A stretch of DNA of 5,686 bases from Methylococcales bacterium (GTDB lineage: Bacteria; Pseudomonadota; Gammaproteobacteria; Methylococcales; Methylomonadaceae). Shown in pieces: positions 1 through 5,664 of the stretch. The notes under the pieces were generated by a model that was given only the letters and a program-made list of their open reading frames with translations, made no database searches and was not told the DNA's origin. How positions within the stretch are numbered: position 1 is the stretch's first letter; each line of letters begins with the position of its first letter. A program made the translations under genes and the position numbers. The stretch is from assembly GCA_023134955.1 (NCBI GenBank), contig JAGLUC010000458.1, forward strand, positions 1 through 5,686, read 5' to 3'.

Positions 1-554
1 CCTGTTTTATGAATGTGCATGTTTTCAAGCTCTGGTAGAGTAAGCTCTGTGCCTACAGATTCTAAATCAATAGCTTGACCACCCACCATGCCTTGTGAAC
101 CACTTGCTTTGCTTAAGGTAGTGATCATTTTTAAACGACTTTCCGCATCAACTTTAATGCTTTTATCATTGGCTAAAATTTCAAAAGCCAAGGCTTGCAA
201 GGCATCTCCAGTTAAAATAGCAGTTGCGTAATCATAAGCAACATGACAGGTTGCTTTACCACGTCTTAAATCATCATCATCCATGGCAGGAAGATCATCA
301 TGGATAAGTGAATAAACATGAATTAATTCAACCGCACAAGCAGGACTATCTAAAATGTCTTCAGATAAACCCAATGCTTTTCCTGTTGCGTAAGTCAGCA
401 TTGGGCGCATACGTTTTCCACCATCTAATGTGCAGTAGCGCATGGCATCATGAAGTTTTTTAGGTAGAAAATTTTTAGAAGGCAGGCGAGCATCTAATGC
501 TCTTTCCACTCTGCTTTGTGTAGAAATAAGATATTCTTTTAGGGCTTTACTCAT
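1..554 (-). CDS. ispA: Farnesyl diphosphate synthase, N-terminal part (runs off the window)
   Basis: Class I trans-prenyl diphosphate synthase, which condenses dimethylallyl/geranyl diphosphate with isopentenyl diphosphate to give farnesyl diphosphate for quinones, undecaprenyl carrier and other isoprenoids in the cytosol. The visible 184 residues start MSKALKEYL and include the substrate-binding GGKRMRP (45-51) and the first aspartate-rich motif DDLPAMD (86-92) followed by DDDLRRG. A GGQAIDL segment lies near 158-164. The spacing of two residues between the aspartate pairs (DDxxxxD) is the bacterial type II FPP synthase pattern. Family members are about 295-300 residues, so roughly 110 residues with the second DDxxD motif lie beyond position 1. 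The ATG at 554 overlaps the end of xseB by 8 bases, and a GGAG at 565-568 inside xseB gives a well-placed ribosome site, so translation is probably coupled. Geranylgeranyl or octaprenyl synthases are the alternatives, but the xseB context and motifs favour IspA. Confidence 0.93.
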   Translation of the reverse strand, partial: MSKALKEYLISTQSRVERALDARLPSKNFLPKKLHDAMRYCTLDGGKRMRPMLTYATGKALGLSEDILDSPACAVELIHVYSLIHDDLPAMDDDDLRRGKATCHVAYDYATAILTGDALQALAFEILANDKSIKVDAESRLKMITTLSKASGSQGMVGGQAIDLESVGTELTLPELENMHIHKT

Positions 555-777
555 CGTTAAAGGGCTCCAAGGTTTGTTTGCCGTTTTTTTCTAATAAAAT
601 CTGCACTTTTTGCTCAGCATCCTGCAATGCTTTTTGGCAGGTATTGGTTAATTTAACACCACGTTCAAATGACTTTAAGGACTCTTCAAGGGAAATCTCT
701 CCTTGTTCCATTTGTTCTACAAGTTGTTCAAGCTCTTCAAGAGAATCTTCAAAAAGGGTGCTTTTTTTTCTAGGCAT
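547..777 (-). CDS. xseB: Exodeoxyribonuclease VII small subunit
   Basis: Small subunit of exonuclease VII, which with XseA degrades single-stranded DNA from both ends to oligonucleotides in repair and recombination. From the ATG at 777 it is 76 residues (MPRKKSTLFEDSLEELEQ...), close to the usual length of about 80. The family signature is clear: a FEDSLEELEQLVEQMEQGEISLEESLKSFERG core at about 9-40 followed by a helical stretch (ALQDAEQKVQIL) and an acidic tail, giving a two-helix coiled-coil protein. The frame is open further upstream to a TTG at 822, but the added residues are not family-like, so the ATG was chosen. Neither start has a strong Shine-Dalgarno sequence. It is the first visible gene of an xseB-ispA operon, an arrangement common in gammaproteobacteria, and it diverges from parE. 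Confidence 0.93.
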   Translation of the reverse strand: MPRKKSTLFEDSLEELEQLVEQMEQGEISLEESLKSFERGVKLTNTCQKALQDAEQKVQILLEKNGKQTLEPFNDE

Positions 778-859
778 AAAATTTAACTGATTAACAGGCA
801 AGTCATTTATTTTGTATGACAAAATAATTTTTATATATTATTAATCGTTTCATTCATGC

Positions 860-890
860 TTGATTATCAGTAGTCGTTTATAGTGATAAT
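860..890 (+). promoter_or_regulatory. Possible sigma-70 promoter for parE
   Basis: TTGATT at 860-865 resembles a -35 and GATAAT at 885-890 resembles a -10 (5 of 6 to TATAAT), but the spacing is 19, longer than ideal. The surrounding divergent spacer 823-941 is very AT-rich and offers other weak -10-like hexamers, including TATAAT on the minus strand at 922-917 that lacks a good -35 and could serve xseB. The assignment is tentative. Confidence 0.3.
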
Positions 891-941
891 TACATGTTAC
901 GATAATAAAAATGACTATTATATCTTAAATATAAGGACAGC

Positions 942-2831
942 ATGAGTAGCGAATATAACGCAGCAGCAATTGAAGTTTTAAGTGGTTTAGATCCAGTTAG
1001 GAAACGCCCTGGCATGTACACCGATACCACAAGACCTAATCATTTGGTACAGGAGGTTGTCGACAATAGTGTTGATGAAGCTATGGCTGGGCATGCAGAC
1101 ACTATTGAGGTTATTTTGTTTAAAGATGGCTCTGTCTCAGTTAAAGATAATGGCAGGGGGATGCCTGTTGATTTACATCCAGAACAAGGTATTCCAGGTG
1201 TGGAAGTTATTATGACTCAGTTACATGCGGGTGGTAAATTTTCTAATAAAAACTATCAGTTTTCGGGTGGCTTGCATGGTGTTGGGGTATCCGTTGTAAA
1301 TGCTTTGACCACAAAACTTGAGGTTGAAGTCAAACGTAATGGAAAAGTTTATCAGATGCAGTTTGCCGATGGAGAAAAGCAAACTGAATTAGTAGAAATG
1401 GGAACGGTTGGAAAAGCTAATACGGGCACTAATATTGTATTTTGGCCTGATCCTAAATACTTTGATTCAAATAAAATTTCACTGATAAAGTTAAAACATG
1501 TTTTAAGAGCTAAAGCTGTTTTATGTCCAGGCCTCAAACTTTCATTAAAGTCAGAACAGACTGAAGAAGAGTGGCTTTGGTGTTATAAAAATGGTCTGAA
1601 AGAATACCTGCTTGATCGTGTGGGTGATGTCATTATCTGTCCTGAAGTTCCCTTTATGACTGAATCATCTGCTGCAACTGAAGCCGTTGAATGGGGAGTG
1701 GTCTGGACTGAAGACAGTCTGCCAGAAGTGATTGCTGAAAGTTATGTTAATTTAGTCCCTACTGCACAAGGTGGTACTCATGTTAATGGCTTGCGATCTG
1801 GTTTAACGGAGGCGATACGTGAGTTTTGTGAGATTAGAAATTTACTGCCACGGGGTCTTAAAATTGCACCAGAAGATGTTTGGGAGCATTGTCATTTTGT
1901 ATTATCAGTAAAATTAGAAGATCCCCAGTTTTCTGGTCAAACTAAAGAGCGGTTAAGCTCCAGAGAATGCGTGCCTTTTGTATCAGGTATTGCCAAAGAC
2001 AGTTTTAGTCTGTGGCTTAATCAGCATCCTCAAGAGGGGGAAAAAGTTGCTGAAATTATTTTAACCAGTGCACAAAAACGCTTAAAGTCTAGCAAAAAAA
2101 TTGTCCGTAAAAAAATTACCTCTGGCCCAGCTTTACCTGGTAAATTGGCTGATTGTTCAGCACAAGATATTTCCAGAACTGAATTGTTTTTAGTGGAAGG
2201 GGATTCTGCTGGTGGTTCAGCCAAACAGGCACGAGATCGAGAGTTTCAAGCCATTATGCCGTTAAGAGGTAAAATTTTGAATACTTGGGAGGTAGACTCT
2301 TCTCAAGTCATGGCTTCTCAAGAAGTTCATGATATTGCGGTGGCATTGGGGATAGAACCTGACTCTAACGATATACAGAATTTACGTTATGGCAAAATTT
2401 GTGTTTTGGCGGATGCTGATTCTGATGGGAACCATATCGCGACATTGATTTGCGCTCTATTTTATAAACATTTTAAAACTCTGGTTAAAACAGGGCATGT
2501 GTTTATAGCCATGCCACCCTTATATAGAATTGATGTGGGTAAGAGAGTCTTTTATGCCTTGGATGAAGCCGAGAGAATTGGCGTTTTAGCTAGAATTGAA
2601 GCAGAAAAATTGAGAGGAAAAATCAATGTGCAACGCTTTAAAGGCCTGGGAGAAATGAACCCAAGTCAGCTAAGAGAAACCACCATGAACCCAGATACTA
2701 GAAGATTAGTGCAACTAACCATTGAAGAAGATGATGATACCTCCGAGCAGTTAGATTTACTGTTGGCAAAAAAACGCTCTCAAGATAGAAAACAGTGGTT
2801 AGAAAGCAAAGGTAATTTAGCTGAAGTTTAG
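942..2831 (+). CDS. parE: DNA topoisomerase IV subunit B
   Basis: ATPase subunit of topoisomerase IV, which with ParC decatenates daughter chromosomes and relaxes supercoils in the cytoplasm. At 629 residues it is almost exactly the enterobacterial length (630). The GHKL ATPase domain shows QEVVDNSVDEA with catalytic Glu38 and Asn42, DNGRGMP (69-74) and the GGLHGVGVSVVNAL lid region (109-122). The transducer domain carries the QTK loop with Lys335 (SGQTKERLSS). The TOPRIM domain has the metal-binding EGDSAGG (Glu419) and DADSDG (Asp491, Asp493, Asp495). The C-terminus carries QRFKGLGEMN (564-573) and RRLVQLTIEEDD. The motif RPGMYTDTTRPNHL and the absence of the GyrB-type insertion seen in proteobacterial gyrases of about 800 residues separate it from GyrB. 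The start is supported by AAGGA at 933-937, four bases before the ATG. No broken motif or frameshift is seen. No partner parC is in the window. Confidence 0.98.
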   Translation: MSSEYNAAAIEVLSGLDPVRKRPGMYTDTTRPNHLVQEVVDNSVDEAMAGHADTIEVILFKDGSVSVKDNGRGMPVDLHPEQGIPGVEVIMTQLHAGGKFSNKNYQFSGGLHGVGVSVVNALTTKLEVEVKRNGKVYQMQFADGEKQTELVEMGTVGKANTGTNIVFWPDPKYFDSNKISLIKLKHVLRAKAVLCPGLKLSLKSEQTEEEWLWCYKNGLKEYLLDRVGDVIICPEVPFMTESSAATEAVEWGVVWTEDSLPEVIAESYVNLVPTAQGGTHVNGLRSGLTEAIREFCEIRNLLPRGLKIAPEDVWEHCHFVLSVKLEDPQFSGQTKERLSSRECVPFVSGIAKDSFSLWLNQHPQEGEKVAEIILTSAQKRLKSSKKIVRKKITSGPALPGKLADCSAQDISRTELFLVEGDSAGGSAKQARDREFQAIMPLRGKILNTWEVDSSQVMASQEVHDIAVALGIEPDSNDIQNLRYGKICVLADADSDGNHIATLICALFYKHFKTLVKTGHVFIAMPPLYRIDVGKRVFYALDEAERIGVLARIEAEKLRGKINVQRFKGLGEMNPSQLRETTMNPDTRRLVQLTIEEDDDTSEQLDLLLAKKRSQDRKQWLESKGNLAEV

Positions 2832-2895
2832 TTTATTGCTCATCACCAAAGTAACTTGTATAGATTGAGCGCTGTTTAATGCCATGGATGGCGGA

Positions 2896-2933
2896 TATGC
2901 TCTTCACGTTCAAGAATCCCTTTTTTAGTATAT
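2896..2933 (+). repeat. Degenerate direct repeat, copy A
   Basis: The first 21 bases (TATGCTCTTCACGTTCAAGA plus one A) match copy B at 3101-3121 in 18 positions. All three differences are transitions. The similarity continues more loosely through a T-rich run to a shared GTATAT. Confidence 0.6.
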
Positions 2934-3033
2934 ATCACCTACAGCAATTGAGATAATAATCGTTGTAAAGCGGTAAAAGATATTCTGATTACCCCCCATA
3001 ACTCTCCGCTAATTTAATCTACTGCGAATAAGG

Positions 3034-3058
3034 ATTCCCGACAAAATAGCTCGGGAAT
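3034..3058. repeat. ATTCCCGA/TCGGGAAT palindrome (dRS3-like)
   Basis: Perfect 8-base arms (3034-3041 and 3051-3058) separated by nine bases form a stable hairpin. The ATTCCC-N-GGGAAT form with a leading GG and trailing AACG resembles the dRS3-type intergenic palindromes known from Neisseria and similar GGATTCCCG...CGGGAATGACG repeats in other proteobacteria. There is no following T run, so it is not a good intrinsic terminator, although it could act as a transcript-end hairpin for parE. Confidence 0.55.
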
Positions 3059-3100
3059 AACGTATGGAATTATAGTCAAATAGCCACTTTTTTCGTTTAT

Positions 3101-3142
3101 TATGCTCTTTGCGTTTAAGAACACCCCATTTTGTTCGTATAT
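3101..3142 (+). repeat. Degenerate direct repeat, copy B
   Basis: Second copy of the repeat at 2896-2933, 205 bases downstream. The core TATGCTCTTTGCGTTTAAGA and the terminal CGTATAT are recognisable, with small insertions in the T-rich middle. It carries CCCCAT, which can pair with ATGGGG at 3150-3155. Confidence 0.6.
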
Positions 3143-3168
3143 TATTGTGATGGGGCAGGCGTGAAGCA

Positions 3169-3194
3169 GCATGAATAGTAAACTATTTCAATGC
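3169..3194. repeat. Imperfect hairpin around AATAGT/ACTATT
   Basis: AATAGT (3174-3179) and ACTATT (3182-3187) are perfect arms around a two-base loop, extended after a bulge by GCAT (3169-3172) with ATGC (3191-3194). No T tail follows, so it is noted only as a structured repeat-like element. Confidence 0.4.
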
Positions 3195-3210
3195 CTTGCA
3201 ACAACCCTCG

Positions 3211-3256
3211 CTGAAAATTATCACTTAGCTATCGCTTCGTTTTCCTGATTTTCAGG
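3211..3256. repeat. CTGAAAAT inverted repeat; inverted mate of the repeat at the window end
   Basis: CTGAAAAT (3211-3218) and ATTTTCAG (3248-3255) form perfect 8-base arms. The right part, 3235-3256, read on the minus strand, matches 19 of 22 bases of the plus strand at 5665-5686, so the same repeat family stands in opposite orientation on both sides of the riboswitch-porin-cbtA operon. Confidence 0.6.
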
Positions 3257-3270
3257 GATAGATCAAAAAT

Positions 3271-3289
3271 ACAAATGAGAATCATTTGC
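3271..3289. promoter_or_regulatory. Fur-type operator overlapping the operon -35
   Basis: ACAAATGAGAATCATTTGC contains perfect 7-base inverted arms CAAATGA/TCATTTG around GAA. From established knowledge, the enterobacterial Fur consensus is GATAATGATAATCATTATC and Pseudomonas sites look like GCAAATGATAATCATTTGC; this site agrees with the latter at all but two positions. It covers the start of the -35 hexamer, so a bound repressor would block RNA polymerase. A related Fur-family regulator (Zur or Nur) cannot be excluded from the site alone. Confidence 0.7.
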
Positions 3290-3314
3290 TTTTAGTGGTT
3301 TTAAATAATATAAT
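3286..3314 (+). promoter_or_regulatory. Sigma-70 promoter of the riboswitch-porin-cbtA operon
   Basis: A perfect -10 TATAAT (3309-3314) lies exactly 17 bases after TTGCTT (3286-3291), a weaker -35. The predicted transcription start, about 3321, falls right at the first base of the P1 stem of the cobalamin riboswitch, which strongly supports both assignments. Confidence 0.75.
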
Positions 3315-3321
3315 TCACCAT

Positions 3322-3559
3322 CTTTCTGGTGACGTTATATTTAAAATAACGACTTAAATGGGAAGTCGGTGCGTTATCTACTAAGTATTTAACAATGCCG
3401 ACGCTGCCCCCGCAACGGTAAATAAGTAAAAGACAAATCAAAATGCCACTGTATTAAGGATACTTCTATTAATATGGGAAGGCGATTTCTCAGGTTTTAT
3501 GTGTGGATTTATTAAATTTCATGCCTAACCACTTATAAGCCCGGATACCTGCCTGAAAG
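3322..3559 (+). promoter_or_regulatory. Cobalamin (B12) riboswitch aptamer
   Basis: Nearly all conserved B12-element blocks are present in order: GGGAAGTCGGTG (3360-3371), GCTGCCCCCGCAACGGTA (3403-3420, the most diagnostic block), GCCACTG (3445-3451), GGGAAGGCG (3476-3484) and AGCCCGGATACCTGCC (3538-3553). P1 can form between CTTTC (3322-3326) and GAAAG (3555-3559), with GG/CC stacking after a mismatch. A CGTTAT/ATAACG hairpin (3333-3351) and a GTCGG/CCGAC stem (3365-3369 with 3398-3402) fit the fold. This RNA binds adenosyl- or another cobalamin and normally lowers expression of downstream B12 or cobalt genes, here the porin and cbtA. Confidence 0.96.
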
Positions 3560-3673
3560 TTTTCGGTGCAGCGGTGGGCTTGCTTACGAGACAAGTCCTC
3601 TTGTCTATCTAGTTTATGTTCCTAATACCCTGCTTGTTAGCTTCTATTTGCGCGGGGTAGCGCAAGGGACAAT
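3560..3673 (+). promoter_or_regulatory. Riboswitch expression platform with alternative ribosome-site hairpins
   Basis: The ribosome binding site AAGGGA (3664-3669) lies four bases before the porin ATG. One fold pairs GTTCCT (3618-3623) with AGGGAC (3665-3670) and TACCCTGC (3626-3633) with GCGGGGTA (3652-3659), burying the site. A competing hairpin pairs TTGCGC (3648-3653) with GCGCAA (3660-3665), using some of the same bases and leaving GGGA free. A separate 7-bp hairpin AGACAAG/CTTGTCT (3589-3606) with a TCCT loop has no T tail. This suggests translational rather than terminator control. Which fold goes with bound cobalamin is inferred. Confidence 0.6.
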
Positions 3674-4906
3674 ATGATTAACTTCTTATTTATAATGGCA
3701 CTGCTTTTTGCAGTAACGCCTGTTCATGCACATCTTCATGGTAATGAAGAGCAAGAAAAACCTTTTAACTTTAAATCTCCCTCAAACACAGCGCCTTTTC
3801 AAGCCGTTGAGCATGATGAAGAATATTATGGCTGTAGTGGCTATATTCGAAGTGGCTATATACAAACAAATGATTCTTATGCTTCAGCTTTTGCAGGTGA
3901 GTTGGGTTGTGGGTATCAATTAAATCAATATATTAAAGCGCACTTGGGTGTGTTTGCATCAATAGATTCAGGCTTAAATAGCCAAAATGATGATAAGATT
4001 CAAACGGATTTCTTTAATAAGCAAAAGGATAGTTATTTTATTCTAGGTGAAGCAGTTTTAACGATTTCTTATCAACAGCTTGAGGCTCATTTAGGTCGTC
4101 AAAACTTTGATTCACCACACATGGATGCGGATGATTTGCGCATGATTGCCAATTTGTTTGAGGCATATTTGCTGGATTATCATTTTTCTGATGCACTTTA
4201 TTTTGGTACAGGTTTTGTCAGAGAAGCATCAGGCTGGGAGAATGGAGCAGATGCATCTCAGTTTATATCAGTTGGTGAAGCACTAGGCGGTGAATCCAGT
4301 GGTGCCTGGTTAAGCTGGTTAAATTATCAACAAGATCACTATAGCAGTGACACCTGGTTTTATTTCATTCCAGATCATTTGCTTATTTTTTATGCTGAAT
4401 TTATTTACAATAACAAGCTGATGGATAGATTATCCTACAGTTTGGGTTTGCAATATGATTTAGGTAAAGCAATAGGTACAGAGAAACTCAGTGATATAGA
4501 TGCACATACCTTAGGTGTTATGGCTACATTATCCTGGGCTGATTTAACTTTTACCATGGCTTACAATAAAAACTTTGGTAATACTACTGCCTTGGCAAGT
4601 ATAGGAGGAGGAGCTTTTTTTACTTCACTTGAAGACCAGACACTGGATGCTGTCAGTGGAGATAAAGCAGAAAGTCTGTTGCTTAATCTAGAATATAAGC
4701 TTGATGATTATTTAACATTCGGAGCAGCAATGGGTAAATTTACTGCATCGAATAAAACTGACTATAACAAGCAAGAAATTAATTTATTTATCAATTACAG
4801 TTGGAAGCAGAAGTTAACAGCAGAGTTAATGTACGCAATAATTGATGATAAAAACTCAGAACCCGATATACACCAAATTCGGGCAATTTTAACTTATAGA
4901 TATTAG
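3674..4906 (+). CDS. OprD/MOMP-like outer-membrane porin, B12-riboswitch controlled
   Basis: Predicted 410-residue outer-membrane beta-barrel. Residues 1-19 form a signal peptide (hydrophobic FLFIMALLFAV, cleavage after VHA), and the mature chain would begin HLHGNEEQEK, a His-containing start. Alternating aromatic/polar strands run through the protein, and it ends in LTYRY, a C-terminal aromatic as expected for BAM-dependent insertion. The stretch GRQNFDSPHMDADDLRMIANLFEAY (from about 141) follows the GRQ...D(T/S)P...DSDD.RMIPN.FE pattern of OprD-type and epsilonproteobacterial major outer-membrane porins. Cys54 and Cys79 could form a disulfide. It has neither a plug domain nor a TonB box, so it is not a BtuB-type cobalamin receptor. 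It lies directly behind a cobalamin riboswitch and seven bases before cbtA, which suggests passage of cobalt or a cobalt complex. The substrate is inferred; it could be a general or carboxylate porin. Confidence 0.8.
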   Translation: MINFLFIMALLFAVTPVHAHLHGNEEQEKPFNFKSPSNTAPFQAVEHDEEYYGCSGYIRSGYIQTNDSYASAFAGELGCGYQLNQYIKAHLGVFASIDSGLNSQNDDKIQTDFFNKQKDSYFILGEAVLTISYQQLEAHLGRQNFDSPHMDADDLRMIANLFEAYLLDYHFSDALYFGTGFVREASGWENGADASQFISVGEALGGESSGAWLSWLNYQQDHYSSDTWFYFIPDHLLIFYAEFIYNNKLMDRLSYSLGLQYDLGKAIGTEKLSDIDAHTLGVMATLSWADLTFTMAYNKNFGNTTALASIGGGAFFTSLEDQTLDAVSGDKAESLLLNLEYKLDDYLTFGAAMGKFTASNKTDYNKQEINLFINYSWKQKLTAELMYAIIDDKNSEPDIHQIRAILTYRY

Positions 4907-4913
4907 AAAGACC

Positions 4914-5615
4914 ATGTACTTTAGAAACCTTGTTTTATCAGCTTTTGTCACTGCGATTGTTGCTGGATTAGTATTTAGTTGCTATCAATTTTTTTTTATA
5001 ACGCCGATTCTTTTAAGTTCAGAAATCTATGAAATATTGGAACCTATTAACCATCAAATAGTTACCTGGTCGCCAACAGATGGTATGGAACGTAATTCAT
5101 GGAGTTTTGTGACTAATTTCCTGTTATGTTTTGCTTATGCGTTAATTTTAGTTAGTGCAATGTCAATTGAAGGTTCTGTTAATACTATCAAGGGTTTTTA
5201 TTGGGGGCTAGCCGCTTTTATAGCACTATTTGTTTCACCTGCATTAGGATTGCCGCCAGAAATTCCAGGTATGGAAGCCTCGCAATTAGAAAACCGGCAA
5301 AGCTGGTGGATTATGACAGTAATCGTCAGTATTATCGCGCTGTGGTTAATGGTTTACCAGCGTAAACTGTATAAAGCACTAGGCTTGTTGTTGATGGTTA
5401 TGCCTCACATTATTGGAGCACCACAACCTGAAGTACATGGTTTTGTTAACACAGACCCTCAAGCCATTAAAGAATTAACGGATTTGTGGCATCAATTTAT
5501 TGTACATACAACTATTGCTAATGCTTTGATGTGGATAGCGATTGGTACGGCTTCGGGTTTTTTGACTAATAAATTTATCAGTCCATTAGATGCATTAGAA
5601 GAAAACAACTCCTGA
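4914..5615 (+). CDS. cbtA: CbtA-family cobalt transporter subunit
   Basis: Polytopic inner-membrane protein of 233 residues matching the CbtA family, which is predicted to take up cobalt for cobalamin synthesis and is typically under B12 riboswitches. Hydrophobic segments lie at about 8-31, 66-84, 94-112, 131-149, 153-169 and 197-216. The family hallmarks are seen: an N-terminal segment followed by FFITPILLSSEIYE (27-40), PALGLPPEIPGM (109-120), NRQSWW (127-132) and MPHIIGAPQPEVHG (163-176), with His165 and His175 as possible metal ligands; His193 and His198 follow. The ATG lies seven bases after the porin stop with a weak AGAAAG before it, so it is co-transcribed. The small His-tailed partner CbtB, usually encoded just before cbtA, is absent from this position. 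Transport of cobalt is family knowledge and mostly predicted from genome context rather than biochemically proven. Confidence 0.9.
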   Translation: MYFRNLVLSAFVTAIVAGLVFSCYQFFFITPILLSSEIYEILEPINHQIVTWSPTDGMERNSWSFVTNFLLCFAYALILVSAMSIEGSVNTIKGFYWGLAAFIALFVSPALGLPPEIPGMEASQLENRQSWWIMTVIVSIIALWLMVYQRKLYKALGLLLMVMPHIIGAPQPEVHGFVNTDPQAIKELTDLWHQFIVHTTIANALMWIAIGTASGFLTNKFISPLDALEENNS

Positions 5616-5636
5616 AGGGTATGTCGTAACAATAGC

Positions 5637-5662
5637 ACCATTTCTGTTGGTATTTATTTCTT
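5637..5662 (+). terminator. Weak terminator-like hairpin after cbtA
   Basis: ACCA (5637-5640) pairs with TGGT (5648-5651) across a seven-base loop and is followed by ATTTATTTCTT. The four-pair stem is short, so it may terminate only poorly. Confidence 0.2.
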
Positions 5663-5664
5663 GC

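Larger units (their letters stand above)
2832..3270. other. Gene-free intergenic region with degenerate repeats
   Basis: About 440 bases with no credible reading frame on either strand and no T-tailed hairpin that would be a convincing parE terminator. It begins with a small GCCAT/ATGGC hairpin at 2881-2892, then holds two diverged direct-repeat copies, an ATTCCC...GGGAAT palindrome, a CCCCAT/ATGGGG pair (3124-3129 with 3150-3155), a hairpin around 3169-3194 and a CTGAAAAT/ATTTTCAG inverted repeat. The density of repeats suggests debris of small dispersed elements rather than a lost gene, but this is inference. Confidence 0.6.

Noticed and set aside
578..790. Plus-strand open frame of 70 codons opposite xseB
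   Set aside because: It is entirely antisense to a well-conserved gene, is Ser/Cys rich as expected for a shadow frame, and has no ribosome site.
778..822. Upstream TTG start extending xseB by 15 residues
   Set aside because: The extension does not resemble XseB N-termini, there is no ribosome site before it, and the internal ATG at 777 gives the normal length and an MPRKKS-type start.
1352..2224. Two minus-strand open frames (1352-1537 and 2030-2224) inside parE
   Set aside because: Both are antisense to conserved ParE segments and resemble no recognisable protein.
2832..3270. A decayed gene or a CRISPR array in the parE downstream gap
   Set aside because: Only two diverged copies of one repeat are present with no regular spacers, and no continuous translated similarity could be followed on either strand.
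3589..3606. AGACAAG/CTTGTCT hairpin as an intrinsic terminator of the riboswitch
   Set aside because: The stem is followed by ATCTAGTTTATG rather than a T run, so transcription termination there is unlikely. It may instead be part of the riboswitch's peripheral fold.
3726..3923. Plus-strand open frame of 65 codons within the porin gene
   Set aside because: It overlaps the signal-peptide-bearing porin in another frame and shows no domain or ribosome site.
3674..4906. TonB-dependent cobalamin receptor (BtuB-like), often found behind B12 riboswitches
   Set aside because: At 410 residues with no plug domain or TonB box, and with a GRQ...DSP...DADDLRMI porin signature, it does not fit the receptor family of about 600 residues or more.
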